Source: UBA11591 sp040220895
Lineage (GTDB): Bacteria; Bacteroidota; Bacteroidia; Flavobacteriales_E; Vicingaceae
Reading direction: 5' to 3'
DNA: 64,000 nucleotides
Assembly: GCA_040220895.1 (NCBI GenBank)
Contig: JAVJVY010000018.1
Span: 29,738 to 93,737 of the forward strand
Shown here: one piece after another, positions 25,647-34,460 of the stretch
Numbering within the stretch: position 1 is the first letter of the stretch
Layout: every line of letters starts with the position of its first letter
Program-made: the position numbers and the translations under genes
The notes under the pieces: model-generated
Seen by the model: only the letters and a program-made list of their open reading frames with translations
The model's database searches: none
What the model was told of the DNA's origin: nothing

Positions 25647-27368
25647 ATGAAAATTGTTAACTGGAAATCGATAATGGTCGTTGTAGCGGCCATGGGCTTT
25701 TTAGCCTGTAATCCGCTTAGTAAAATGGCCAAAAGGGCTAAGGAGGTGAACTACACCGTTACTCCTAATCCTATGGAGATGCATGCTGATAGTATCATGA
25801 TAGATATTCAAGGAAGCATTCCTGCCAAGTTCTTTAATAAAAAGGTTTCTGTTATTGTTACTCCGATTTTGGAGTACGGAGGAAAGACCAAAGAATTCAA
25901 GTCTATTACCCTTTCCGGTGAGGCCTCGGAAGTTCAGGGAACTAAAATCTCTTACCTAAATGGCGGTACATTCAGTCATAGGTCACAAATCGCCTATGAA
26001 GAAGGAATGCATAAAGCCACCCTGACTGCTAAGGCAGAAGGTGCTTACAAAGCAGCTAAAAAGGTTTTTGATGCACCTACCATCGCGGAAGGAACCAATG
26101 TAACGCCATTAATGCTTCAGGATGACGACAAGCCCATCTTGGGCACTGACAACTTCAAACGAGTTACCCCAGTTAAATCATATGCTGAAATTCACTACCT
26201 GGTTAACAGCCCGCAAGTTAGAGGCTCCGAACTCTCAGATACCGATGTTAAAGAGATGAAGGCCTTTATCAAACAAGGAGTAGCCGCCAGCTACGTTTGG
26301 AAAGGCGCAACCATCGATGCATATGCTTCGCCTGATGGTGAGATCACTTTGAATGAGAATTTGGCCAACGATAGGGCTGCATCCGGTGCTGCTGCGCTAA
26401 AGAACATGCTTGCCTCTGCCAAATCCAACGCTGGTAAAGCCCCTGAATTCTACGCCAAAAATGGTAAGGGTGAAGATTGGGCAGGATTCAAGACTTCCAT
26501 GGAAGCGAGTGACATTGCTGATAAAAATTTAATCCTGCGAGTTCTCGAAATGTACTCTGATCCAATGAAGCGAGAAGAAGAGATCAAAAACCTTGCAGCC
26601 ACTTATGTTGAAGTTGCTGACAAGATCCTTCCCAAACTGAGAAGGTCTCAAATTACATTGAACGCAGAAATTCAGGGAAAAACCGATGCACAGATCACGA
26701 GAATGGCAGCAAGCGCACCTGACAGTTTAACTGTCGAGGAACTGCTGTTTGCAGCTACGCTGACGAACGATCTAAATGCTAAAATGGACATATATAGCAA
26801 AGTAAAAAAGGTTTATCCTGAAGACTGGAGAGGCCCGAACAATGTTGGTTACATCTATATAATGCAGAATAAATTAAATGAAGCAAAAGCTGAATTTGAA
26901 AAGGCTGCCGGAATGAATGTGAACAACGCATCAATCAACAACAACCTCGGTGTCGTTGCCCGTAGAAACGGAAATATTGAAGGTGCCCTTGAGTATTACG
27001 AATCTGCTGAGGGTACAGCTCCTGAAGTAAGTGAGAACCTCGGCCTGATTTGGGTTAAGAAAGGCGATTACGACAAAGCCAATCAATACTATCAGTCCAG
27101 CAAAAGCTTCAATGCTTCTCTTGCTAAATTATTGGGTGGAGACATTGATGCTTCTGCCAAGATGCTCGGTGATATTGCAGACAAGGATGAGGCATATGCT
27201 CAATACTTGAAAGCTATTATTGAAGCCCGAAACAACAATCAGGATGCCATGGTTAAAAACCTTAAAGCAGCCATCGCTAAAGATGGAATGTACAAGGCCA
27301 AAGCCAAAGAGGACATCGAGTTTAAGAAGTTTTGGGACAACAGCGAATTCCAAGCTGCTACAAACTAA
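25647..27368 (+). CDS. TPR-containing outer-membrane lipoprotein
   Basis: A 573-residue lipoprotein. The signal peptide MKIVNWKSIMVVVAAMGFLAC ends in a lipobox with Cys21. An Ig/beta region follows (roughly 30-150), then a helical region with an OmpA-like feel (ATIDAYASPDGEITLNENL, about 235-260), then TPR repeats from about 390 (YIYIMQNKLNEAKAEFEKA, then NNLGVVARRNGNIEGALEYY). The ATG at 25647 is chosen because the signal peptide starts there, although the frame is open from 25584. It is followed by a terminator, so it is probably monocistronic and well expressed. Homologues in Bacteroidota are of unknown envelope function. Confidence 0.82.
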   Translation: MKIVNWKSIMVVVAAMGFLACNPLSKMAKRAKEVNYTVTPNPMEMHADSIMIDIQGSIPAKFFNKKVSVIVTPILEYGGKTKEFKSITLSGEASEVQGTKISYLNGGTFSHRSQIAYEEGMHKATLTAKAEGAYKAAKKVFDAPTIAEGTNVTPLMLQDDDKPILGTDNFKRVTPVKSYAEIHYLVNSPQVRGSELSDTDVKEMKAFIKQGVAASYVWKGATIDAYASPDGEITLNENLANDRAASGAAALKNMLASAKSNAGKAPEFYAKNGKGEDWAGFKTSMEASDIADKNLILRVLEMYSDPMKREEEIKNLAATYVEVADKILPKLRRSQITLNAEIQGKTDAQITRMAASAPDSLTVEELLFAATLTNDLNAKMDIYSKVKKVYPEDWRGPNNVGYIYIMQNKLNEAKAEFEKAAGMNVNNASINNNLGVVARRNGNIEGALEYYESAEGTAPEVSENLGLIWVKKGDYDKANQYYQSSKSFNASLAKLLGGDIDASAKMLGDIADKDEAYAQYLKAIIEARNNNQDAMVKNLKAAIAKDGMYKAKAKEDIEFKKFWDNSEFQAATN

Positions 27369-27387
27369 GAATCATTGATTCAATTGA

Positions 27388-27416
27388 AAAGCCCCGCATC
27401 GCGGGGCTTTTTTTTT
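27388..27416 (+). terminator. Intrinsic terminator after the TPR lipoprotein gene
   Basis: GCCCCGC (27391-27397), a 3-base loop and GCGGGGC (27401-27407), followed by a run of nine T. A-rich sequence on the left would let it work in both directions. Confidence 0.92.
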
Positions 27417-27471
27417 ACATTAAAATCTCATTCTTACAAGAGCGCCTCAATAGTTAAATGTCAACCATATT

Positions 27472-28014
27472 CTAATGAAACTTTTTAAATATCTCCCAGA
27501 TGGCGATTCCTGCTGCCACCGAGACATTTAGACTATGTTTTGTTCCCTCTTGGGGTATTTCGAGCACAAAATCTGCGGCGTCCATGTACGCCGGGCTTAC
27601 TCCTTCAACCTCATTGCCTAGAATCAATGCGAGTTTCTGGACATCATTTATATTGAGTTGTGATAAGTTTGAGCTGCCCTTGGCCTGTTCAAGAGGAACA
27701 ATTTTATACCCATCTTGAACAAGTTCGGTTACGATCTTTGAAGGGTCATCAGCGTAGTTCCATTTAACTGTTTCTGTGGCACCCAACGCGGTTTTTTGGA
27801 TTTCCCTGTGTGGCGGGCAGGCAGTATAGCCACTTAGATAGATTTCTTTTACCAAAAATGCATCGCAGGTGCGGAACACGGAACCAATGTTGTGAAGACT
27901 CCTAATATTATCCAAAACAACTATTAGAGGGATTTTATTTTTCCTGGCGTATTCATCTTTTGATGGCCGATTGAGTTCAGTTAATTTTAATTTTCGATAT
28001 TCTCCCTTCTTCAT
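27472..28014 (-). CDS. SpoU/TrmH-family RNA 2'-O-methyltransferase
   Basis: A 180-residue SPOUT methyltransferase. The three SpoU motifs are present: NIGSVFRTCDAF, LILGNEVEGVS and IPQEGTKHSLNVSVAAGIA. It lacks the N-terminal substrate-binding domain of TrmH-type 23S rRNA enzymes such as RlmB, so its tRNA or rRNA target is uncertain. It is divergent from mutS. Confidence 0.92.
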   Translation of the reverse strand: MKKGEYRKLKLTELNRPSKDEYARKNKIPLIVVLDNIRSLHNIGSVFRTCDAFLVKEIYLSGYTACPPHREIQKTALGATETVKWNYADDPSKIVTELVQDGYKIVPLEQAKGSSNLSQLNINDVQKLALILGNEVEGVSPAYMDAADFVLEIPQEGTKHSLNVSVAAGIAIWEIFKKFH

Positions 28015-28019
28015 CTGTT

Positions 28020-28027
28020 CAAAACTA
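28020..28027 (-). promoter_or_regulatory. Putative -7 box of the SpoU methyltransferase gene
   Basis: The minus strand reads TAGTTTTG, an exact TAnnTTTG match, only 5 bases before the ATG. If used, the mRNA would be nearly leaderless. Confidence 0.35.
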
Positions 28028-28100
28028 TTGATAAGTAAGGGATTATGAGGTCGATGACGAGACCAATTTTTAAGAAATTAGAACTCGATTAACCAAGCAC

Positions 28101-30716
28101 ATGGCGGTAAAAAGTAAAAAGGACCAGTCGAAAGAGACGCCGCTCATGAAGCAGTTCAATGCTATAAAGGTCAAGCACCCAGATGCGTTGCTGCTTTTCA
28201 GGGTTGGAGATTTCTACGAAACATTCGGTCAGGATGCAGTGAAGGCGGCTTCTGTTTTGGGCATTGTTTTGACCAAGAGGCACAATGGTTCTGCCGGTGA
28301 AGTGGAATTAGCAGGCTTCCCACATCACTCACTCAATACCTATCTGCCAAAATTGGTTCGCTCCGGTCTTCGCGTCGCAGTGTGTGATCAGCTCGAAGAC
28401 CCCAAGCTTACAAAGACCATTGTAAAACGAGGTGTAACTGAATTGGTAACCCCAGGCGTTGTTTTCAGTGAAGATGTTCTTGAACAAAAAGAGAATAATT
28501 TTCTTGCTGCTGTTCATTTTGACAAGAATCAATGCGGTGTAGCTTTTCTCGATGTGTCTACCGGGGAAATGCTCATTTCAGAAGGAAGCACCGATGAGCT
28601 TGACCGATTGATGCAGCAATTCAAACCCAGCGAAGTGGTCTATCAAAAACAAAAAAGAGCGGTGTTCCACGATCTTTTCGCCGATAGTTTTTACACTTAT
28701 GCACTCGAAGACTGGGCGTTTGGAGAGGAATTTGCCAAGGAAAGCTTGAACAAGCAGTTCGGCACATCTTCACTTAAGGGCTTTGGCGTTGAAGACATGC
28801 CAGACGGGTTGAAAGCTGCCGGAGCTGCTTTTGAATACCTGTCAGTTACGCAGAATAATGGACTGAAGCACATCAAGTCCATAAATCGAATTGATCCTGA
28901 GCAATACGTTTGGTTAGACCGCTTCACGGTAAGAAATCTAGAGCTTTTGCACTCCCAGAATGAAAATGCCGGCACGCTGATATCCGTCCTTGATCGATGT
29001 AAGTCGCCCATGGGTTCCCGGTTGTTGAGACGCTGGGTCATCTGGCCATCCAAGGACCTGAAAGAAATTGTAGGCCGGCATGAATGTGTTCGAGCATTTT
29101 TAGACGACGAAGGCCTCTCTGACTTGATTAAAGAGCACCTTAGCGAACTCGGAGATATGGAACGCTTGGTAAGCAAAATCGCTGTCGGTAAAGTTAATCC
29201 GAGGGAAGTGAATTACCTGGGATCGGCTTTGACAGCGCTTGGCGAGATCAGGTCAAATCTGGAATCAAAAGGATCAAAAGCGCTCAAGTCTATGGCTTCT
29301 GGCCTTGACCCTTGTTCGGAACTTCGTAAAATCATAGCTCAGCAACTTAATCCCGACGCTCCTAATGCCTTGAATAAGGGTGAAGTCATAAGATCGGGTG
29401 TCAATAAGGAGTTGGATGAATTGCGATTTTTAAGAAAAGAAGGAAAGCAATACCTGCTTGATATGCAAATTCGCGAGACTGAACGAACGGGTATTACTAG
29501 CCTTAAAGTGGCATACAACAATGTCTTTGGGTATTACATCGAAGTTCGGAATTCACATAAAGACAAGGTGCCTGAAGAGTGGATAAGGAAACAGACCCTT
29601 GTAAATGCCGAACGATACATTACCGATGAACTAAAGGAATATGAATCAAAGATTTTGAGCGCGGAAGAACGGATTGAGCGCCTTGAGGCAGAATTATTTA
29701 CTAAATTGATTGGTTCCATTGAACCCTACATCGATCAAATACAGAAAAATGCAAGAATAGCCGCAAGGATCGATTGTCTTCTTTCTTTCGCCCATATTGC
29801 CGGTCAATACAACTATACACAGGCCCAGATGAACGACGGATTGGCAATAGATATTCAGGCCGGTCGACATCCGGTTATTGAAAGGCGTTTACCAATTGGT
29901 GAGGATTACGTCGCAAACGATGTGTTCCTGGACAATGAGGTGCAGCAGATCCTTATGATCACAGGACCAAACATGGCAGGTAAATCTGCTTTGCTCCGGC
30001 AAACTGCGCTCATTGTATTAATGGCTCAAACGGGGTCTTTTGTACCAGCGGCGCATGCCAGTATTGGCTTGGTCGACAAAATCTTTACCCGAGTAGGAGC
30101 CTCTGATAATATTTCCGAAGGGGAATCGACATTTATGGTCGAAATGAATGAAACGGCCAGTATAATGAATAATATTACTGACCGGAGTCTGATCTTGCTC
30201 GATGAAATTGGCCGGGGCACCAGTACTTATGACGGTGTATCCATCGCGTGGTCCATAGCTGAATTTTTACACGAAAACGGAAAAGCAAGACCCAAAACGC
30301 TTTTTGCCACGCATTATCACGAGTTGAATGATATGAAGGACAAGTTTCCGCGCATTGTCAATTTCAACGTGTCGGTAAAAGAGATCGATAACCAGATTGT
30401 CTTTGTCAGAAAATTGAAACCGGGTGGAAGTGCACATAGTTTTGGAATTCATGTTGCTAAAATGGCGGGCATGCCCATTTCCATAGTCAGACGGGCAAAT
30501 GATCTCATGAAAAAACTGGAATCCAAACACCAGCAAGGTCAGGTGTCACAAGCTGCAGAGGAAGAAGGTGATTATCAACTTAGTTTTTTTCAATTGGATG
30601 ACCCGGTGTTAGAAAATATTAAGGACGAATTGACCAAAATTGACATCGATAACCTGACACCCGTGGAGGCTTTGATGAAATTGAACGAGATCAAGAAGTT
30701 GGTGGGGGGTAAGTAG
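28101..30716 (+). CDS. mutS: DNA mismatch repair protein MutS
   Basis: An 871-residue mismatch sensor. The mismatch-reading Phe-X-Glu is in RVGDFYETFG near residue 40. Connector, lever and clamp domains follow. The ATPase domain has Walker A GPNMAGKSALLRQ near residue 625, the Walker B segment ILLDEIGRGTSTYDG near residue 700, and the ABC-type ATHYHELNDM. Length matches MutS1. The C-terminal helix-turn-helix dimerisation end is present (VEALMKLNEIKKLV). Confidence 0.97.
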   Translation: MAVKSKKDQSKETPLMKQFNAIKVKHPDALLLFRVGDFYETFGQDAVKAASVLGIVLTKRHNGSAGEVELAGFPHHSLNTYLPKLVRSGLRVAVCDQLEDPKLTKTIVKRGVTELVTPGVVFSEDVLEQKENNFLAAVHFDKNQCGVAFLDVSTGEMLISEGSTDELDRLMQQFKPSEVVYQKQKRAVFHDLFADSFYTYALEDWAFGEEFAKESLNKQFGTSSLKGFGVEDMPDGLKAAGAAFEYLSVTQNNGLKHIKSINRIDPEQYVWLDRFTVRNLELLHSQNENAGTLISVLDRCKSPMGSRLLRRWVIWPSKDLKEIVGRHECVRAFLDDEGLSDLIKEHLSELGDMERLVSKIAVGKVNPREVNYLGSALTALGEIRSNLESKGSKALKSMASGLDPCSELRKIIAQQLNPDAPNALNKGEVIRSGVNKELDELRFLRKEGKQYLLDMQIRETERTGITSLKVAYNNVFGYYIEVRNSHKDKVPEEWIRKQTLVNAERYITDELKEYESKILSAEERIERLEAELFTKLIGSIEPYIDQIQKNARIAARIDCLLSFAHIAGQYNYTQAQMNDGLAIDIQAGRHPVIERRLPIGEDYVANDVFLDNEVQQILMITGPNMAGKSALLRQTALIVLMAQTGSFVPAAHASIGLVDKIFTRVGASDNISEGESTFMVEMNETASIMNNITDRSLILLDEIGRGTSTYDGVSIAWSIAEFLHENGKARPKTLFATHYHELNDMKDKFPRIVNFNVSVKEIDNQIVFVRKLKPGGSAHSFGIHVAKMAGMPISIVRRANDLMKKLESKHQQGQVSQAAEEEGDYQLSFFQLDDPVLENIKDELTKIDIDNLTPVEALMKLNEIKKLVGGK

Positions 30717-31087
30717 TGAGTTATCACCCCTCCCTACTAGCCGTCACACTTCCATTTACACTTCAATTCCTAAATAGTTGGCTTCAAAGAAGAAAAACTA
30801 AAGGGACTTTTTTACTAATTGAATTCAGGGTGAGGGTAAGGGTGAGTTCGAGTAAGGAGGTAATTGAAGCGTGACTTCTCCCTACTCACCGTCACACTTC
30901 CACTTACACTTCATTTGTTCCTTATGTTGGAAGTTCCTTGTAAACTGCAAACTCTAATTATGTTTCATCAAAAAATGGCCTGGCCTTTTTTTAAGAGTGA
31001 GTTTAAGTTTGAGCGTGAGTTTTGAGAAAAATGAAGAGTGAATGGGGACCTGTGTACTCACATACACTCACACTCACTCTTCATTTG
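30717..31087. repeat. Non-coding stretch with imperfect direct and inverted GTGAG/CTCAC-type repeats
   Basis: No gene is supported in this 371-base stretch. A 36-base segment at 30730-30765 recurs at 30878-30913 with 33 of 36 bases identical; it runs from CTCCCTACT to TTACACTTCA. A looser third copy lies at about 31052-31086. Purine-rich arms of the opposite sense (such as GGGTGAGGGTAAGGGTGAG at 30828-30846) precede copies 2 and 3. A perfect 13-base inverted repeat, AAATGAAGAGTGA (31029-31041) with TCACTCTTCATTT (31074-31086), closes the region next to the tRNA-Leu gene. Confidence 0.7.
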
Positions 31088-31171
31088 TACCCGGGGCGGG
31101 ACTTGAACCCGCACGGCCCAAAGGCCACAGGATTTTAAGTCCGGCGTGTCTACCAATTCCACCACCCGGGC
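31088..31171 (-). tRNA. tRNA-Leu (anticodon TAA)
   Basis: On the minus strand the 84-base sequence folds as a class II tRNA. The acceptor is GCCCGGG with CCCGGGT, the anticodon loop reads CTTAAAA with TAA, a long variable arm follows, and the T loop is GGTTCAAGTCC. CCA is not encoded. It lies 47 bases downstream of tRNA-Gly and is probably cotranscribed with it. Confidence 0.95.
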
Positions 31172-31218
31172 TCGACACTAAACAAAGAAGGCGCTTGTTC
31201 CAGCGCCTCTCTGTTGTG

Positions 31219-31291
31219 AGCGAAAAACGGGATTCGAACCCGCGACCTCAACCTTGGCAAGGTTGCGCTCTACCAACTGAGCTATTTTCGC
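31219..31291 (-). tRNA. tRNA-Gly (anticodon GCC)
   Basis: A 73-base minus-strand cloverleaf: acceptor GCGAAAA with TTTTCGC, D arm AGCTCAGTTGGTAGAGC, anticodon loop TTGCCAA, T arm GCGGGTTCGAATCCCGT. CCA is not encoded. Confidence 0.96.
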
Positions 31292-31302
31292 TTTTGGGGA
31301 TG

Positions 31303-31310
31303 CAAATGTA
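31303..31310 (-). promoter_or_regulatory. Promoter -7 box of the tRNA-Gly/Leu pair
   Basis: The minus strand reads TACATTTG, an exact TAnnTTTG match 11 bases before the mature tRNA-Gly 5' end, a good position for a tRNA promoter. The remaining 31311-31521 holds no gene that I can see. Confidence 0.6.
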
Positions 31311-31521
31311 AAGAATTTGGGAAATTTTAAATCATTTAGCTTTATTAAATCGGCATTATTTGACGGAATTCGATCATGATATCAAAGATTGAGCCGAGTT
31401 GTCGATATCTAATACGGTGCAAAGCGTTAAAACGCTCTTTTCCGGGCTTTTTTATAATACCGCTCAATACACATTAAACAAATATTTCTACCTTTAAGAG
31501 CAGCTGTCTAAATTCTTCATA

Positions 31522-33795
31522 ATGAAACGTATAGTACTTTTTGTGGCATTATTCTCAATGCTTTCTATTTCCATGGCTCAAACCTCCGGGGGCCCTGATG
31601 CCTTTGGATATACGTGGAAAGCAAATACCCATCCGGTAAATCCGCCTATTCAATCCTGGTTTGATATTGCCACGATAGGCACTCAGGTTACCGGCCTTTC
31701 TGATGACAATGTGGTTGGTCCTTTTAATATCACCAACGGTTTCACGTATTATTGGTACAATCCTACTAAGTTCTGGATAGGTTCTAATGGTTATATCTCC
31801 TTTGACGGAGATAACATTGCATCACCTTTTCCTACCGGGATTCCCCTTTCAACTGGAGCCAATAATTACATTGCCGGTCTGCTATCCGATTTAAATTTCT
31901 CTGGTTCAGGTAATCCAGGAAAATGCTATTATTATGGTAACTCCGATACCGTTTGCGTAAGTTTTGTTGAAGTACCTTACTGGTATTCATTGACACCTGG
32001 ATATACAGGTCAAAACTCTTTTCAAATCATTTTGAGCAGAATAGACAGTTCGGTAACCATCAATTACATCAGTACCATACTTGGAAATCAGACCACCATA
32101 GACAACATCGTTGGAATAGAAAACATTACCGGTACCATTGGCATTGCGCCATATGTTGATTCCATCCCGCCGGATACCTTTACGGTAAAGTTCTACTATC
32201 CACCTTCCACAACTTATCAAGCAGTGGATGGTGGAGTCAACTGGATAGATAATGAGCAAAGCGGAGGGGTGTTCGTCAAGAAAGACGCATTGCCCACGCC
32301 TCTGCGATCTAACGTCAAAAACTACGGAAATACCAACTTGGCAAGTTTCACCGTGCGTGATACCGTATTCGATGATTCGGGCAATCCCGTTGTTGGTGGC
32401 AGTGCTTCATCCGGCGCATTGTCAGCGGGTGATGACATAACCGTGACATTTTCAGACTCACTTGAGCTAAGTTCAAGTGGAACCTTTGTCAATCGAACCT
32501 ATGTCAATGGAATTCCTGGCGACTTGGTAGCAAGTAACAATACGTACGATCAAGAGATCATAGCGGTCGACACCTCGGGTCCAATGATCCTTGATTATTC
32601 GGACGGCATGCCCGATGGAGGTCTGGCATGGAACGGAGGGAATGCCGGAATTGCCGTTTATATCGAACCACCCATCTATCCGGCCAAAGTGCTGAATTCG
32701 CAGTTTTACATTAATTTCAATACCACACCGGCACAGGGTTTTCATGCAATTATTTATGACGATGACGGACCAAATGGTGGACATGGCACGGTGTTGGACA
32801 GCGTATTTGTGGTTGGCAATACTATAACCACAGGGCAATACACGAATGTAGACCATACTTCGGCCAATGTGGTCATCGATAGTGGTGGCCTTTATTTACT
32901 GTGGTACATGGGCGGGGCCAACATCCAATTGGGACGCGACATTAATCAACCCATATCAAGGAGAAGTATTGAAGTCATTGCCGGGGGCTGGGGAGGATAT
33001 CGCGACCTGCTGACCGAGGATTTCCTGATGGGAGTCAAAGTTGATTATGCATGGCCCAGAGCAGCATTTACTGCATTAACTGGATTTGATCCTCAGATAA
33101 ATTTTGTGGACATGTCTACCAACGATCCAAGTACGTGGTACTGGACCTTCGGAGACGGAGATACCTCTTCTGCTCAGAATCCCAGTCACGACTACTTGGA
33201 AAACGGCACATATCAGGTCTGTCTTGCCGTTTCCAATGCCTATGGAAGCGACACGGTTTGCGATTCGGTTGAAGTAAAAAAAGTACTTCCAACGGCCTTT
33301 TTTACTTACAACGACAGTGCTTTTCCGCAAATCGCATTTAAAGACGAGTCCACGGGTCCACCTACATCATGGCAATGGAATTTGGCCGACACCGCCGGTC
33401 CGGTGGTTGGGGTTCAGAATCCGATTTACACCTTCAAGAATAACGGGATTCGAAACGTTTGTCTGACGGCGATAAATGCCAATGGAAGCAGTGCACCCTA
33501 TTGTGAGGCCATTGAGATCTATGGCATTGGGCTGGCGGAATTTGGATTGGAAGAATTACGGGTAATCCCGAATCCCATGTCCGAATTTGCGCGGATAGTC
33601 ATCCCCAAAAATTATAACGGCGCCTCACTCAGGTTAAGAGCAATCAATATAAGTGGACAGGGATTTTACCTCGTACATTCCTTGAAAGGGAACGAGATAG
33701 TAATACAGCGAAATGGAATTTCAAAGGGACAGTACCTGGTAGAGGTGTTGGAAGGTAAGAGTATTCGCGCCTTTTTTAAATTGACTGTCGAATAA
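31522..33795 (+). CDS. Secreted PKD-domain protein with T9SS type A sorting domain
   Basis: A 757-residue protein exported by Sec and then by the type IX system. The signal peptide is MKRIVLFVALFSMLSISMAQ. A long beta-rich region (25-500) of unknown type contains Asn- and Gly-rich segments. Two PKD domains follow at roughly 515-590 (WYWTFGDGDTSSAQNPSHDY) and 592-665 (WQWNLADTAGPVVGVQNPIY). The last 80 residues form the T9SS type A sorting domain (VIPNPMSEFARIVIP near 680, ending KLTVE). The final location is the cell surface or medium. It is convergent with the SiaC-like gene. Confidence 0.9.
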   Translation: MKRIVLFVALFSMLSISMAQTSGGPDAFGYTWKANTHPVNPPIQSWFDIATIGTQVTGLSDDNVVGPFNITNGFTYYWYNPTKFWIGSNGYISFDGDNIASPFPTGIPLSTGANNYIAGLLSDLNFSGSGNPGKCYYYGNSDTVCVSFVEVPYWYSLTPGYTGQNSFQIILSRIDSSVTINYISTILGNQTTIDNIVGIENITGTIGIAPYVDSIPPDTFTVKFYYPPSTTYQAVDGGVNWIDNEQSGGVFVKKDALPTPLRSNVKNYGNTNLASFTVRDTVFDDSGNPVVGGSASSGALSAGDDITVTFSDSLELSSSGTFVNRTYVNGIPGDLVASNNTYDQEIIAVDTSGPMILDYSDGMPDGGLAWNGGNAGIAVYIEPPIYPAKVLNSQFYINFNTTPAQGFHAIIYDDDGPNGGHGTVLDSVFVVGNTITTGQYTNVDHTSANVVIDSGGLYLLWYMGGANIQLGRDINQPISRRSIEVIAGGWGGYRDLLTEDFLMGVKVDYAWPRAAFTALTGFDPQINFVDMSTNDPSTWYWTFGDGDTSSAQNPSHDYLENGTYQVCLAVSNAYGSDTVCDSVEVKKVLPTAFFTYNDSAFPQIAFKDESTGPPTSWQWNLADTAGPVVGVQNPIYTFKNNGIRNVCLTAINANGSSAPYCEAIEIYGIGLAEFGLEELRVIPNPMSEFARIVIPKNYNGASLRLRAINISGQGFYLVHSLKGNEIVIQRNGISKGQYLVEVLEGKSIRAFFKLTVE

Positions 33796-33802
33796 TTTCA
33801 GA

Positions 33803-34189
33803 TCAAATATCGGCCTCTTCAATAAAAGTAAAGGGCACTTTTAACATAGAGGCATAATCTTCGCCCGCTTCGAGCATGCTTCCGTCGTGCTCGTTGTGAT
33901 ACCATTTAATTAGGACCTTTGTTTTGTTATCGGCATGAGCCCTTTCGAGTACACGAAAAAGCCGCATCAAGTGTTTGGCTGAACTGGAATTGAAGTATTC
34001 CATTTGCATTGAAAACACTGTTTCTTTTGCAGGTTGAATAGTATACTCATCTAACCAATTTACGACTTCCTCATAAAATTTGTCGGGATTTTCGATGCTG
34101 GAATTACCGGTAATTTTTAATGATCCACTGTATTTCTCGAAGGCAATTCCAGGTTTTTTTTTCTCAGCGTGAATATGAAGATTTTCCAT
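33803..34189 (-). CDS. DUF1987 / SiaC-family regulatory phosphoprotein
   Basis: A 128-residue protein matching DUF1987, the SiaC family. In Pseudomonas, SiaC is an anti-anti-regulator switched by phosphorylation by SiaB and the phosphatase SiaA, and it activates the diguanylate cyclase SiaD. Seen here: FEKYSGSLKITGNSSIENP, then a central FSMQMEYFNSSSAKHLMRLF that includes the serine-rich segment where such proteins are phosphorylated. The frame is open back to 34300, but an exact promoter -7 box lies inside that extension, so the ATG at 34189 is chosen. No kinase, phosphatase or cyclase partner is nearby. Confidence 0.83.
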   Translation of the reverse strand: MENLHIHAEKKKPGIAFEKYSGSLKITGNSSIENPDKFYEEVVNWLDEYTIQPAKETVFSMQMEYFNSSSAKHLMRLFRVLERAHADNKTKVLIKWYHNEHDGSMLEAGEDYASMLKVPFTFIEEADI

Positions 34190-34261
34190 GATGAAGTGGA
34201 TAGGGATGCCTAAATTAAAACTATCTCCCAAAAGGAGAAAATTATTCTCATAGAAAAAAGA

Positions 34262-34296
34262 CAAAGCTATAGTCATTCTGTGTCGTATATAGCAAA
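34262..34296 (-). promoter_or_regulatory. Putative promoter of the SiaC-like gene
   Basis: On the minus strand, TTTG (34296-34293) and TAGCTTTG (34269-34262) are 23 bases apart. The -7 match is exact, and the start codon is about 72 bases downstream. Confidence 0.5.
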
Positions 34297-34412
34297 GCAT
34301 TTAAGTTTAATCAGCCATATGGTTGGTTTTAAGTGCAGTGGGTGTAATAAAATTTTGAAACAGATTGAATTGATCCTTGCAGGAAGGATTAGTTAAAAAT
34401 AAAAAAATATCA

Positions 34413-34420
34413 TACATTTG
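34413..34420 (+). promoter_or_regulatory. Promoter -7 box of the YceI lipoprotein gene
   Basis: TACATTTG matches TAnnTTTG exactly, 40 bases before the ATG. A perfect 6-base inverted repeat, ATCCTT (34373-34378) and AAGGAT (34384-34389), lies at the expected -33 region and could be an operator. Confidence 0.55.
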
Positions 34421-34460
34421 TACCTACAACAATTATTAAAACAACTAAAAACTAAGCACA

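Noticed and set aside
30717..31087. Repeat cluster as a CRISPR array
   Set aside because: The copies are imperfect, unevenly spaced (about 148 bases), only two to three in number, and no cas genes are present.
31088..31291. tRNA pair flanked by repeats as an attachment site for an integrated element
   Set aside because: No integrase, excisionase, foreign cargo or duplicated tRNA 3' end is seen on either side; neighbours are ordinary chromosomal genes.
31423..31446. AGCGTT-AA-AACGCT followed by CTTTT, a possible terminator
   Set aside because: The stem is short and AT-rich, the T-run is broken, and no gene ends just before it.
34190..34300. Longer start for the SiaC-like protein at 34300
   Set aside because: The extension holds the putative promoter and is not similar to the family N-terminus.
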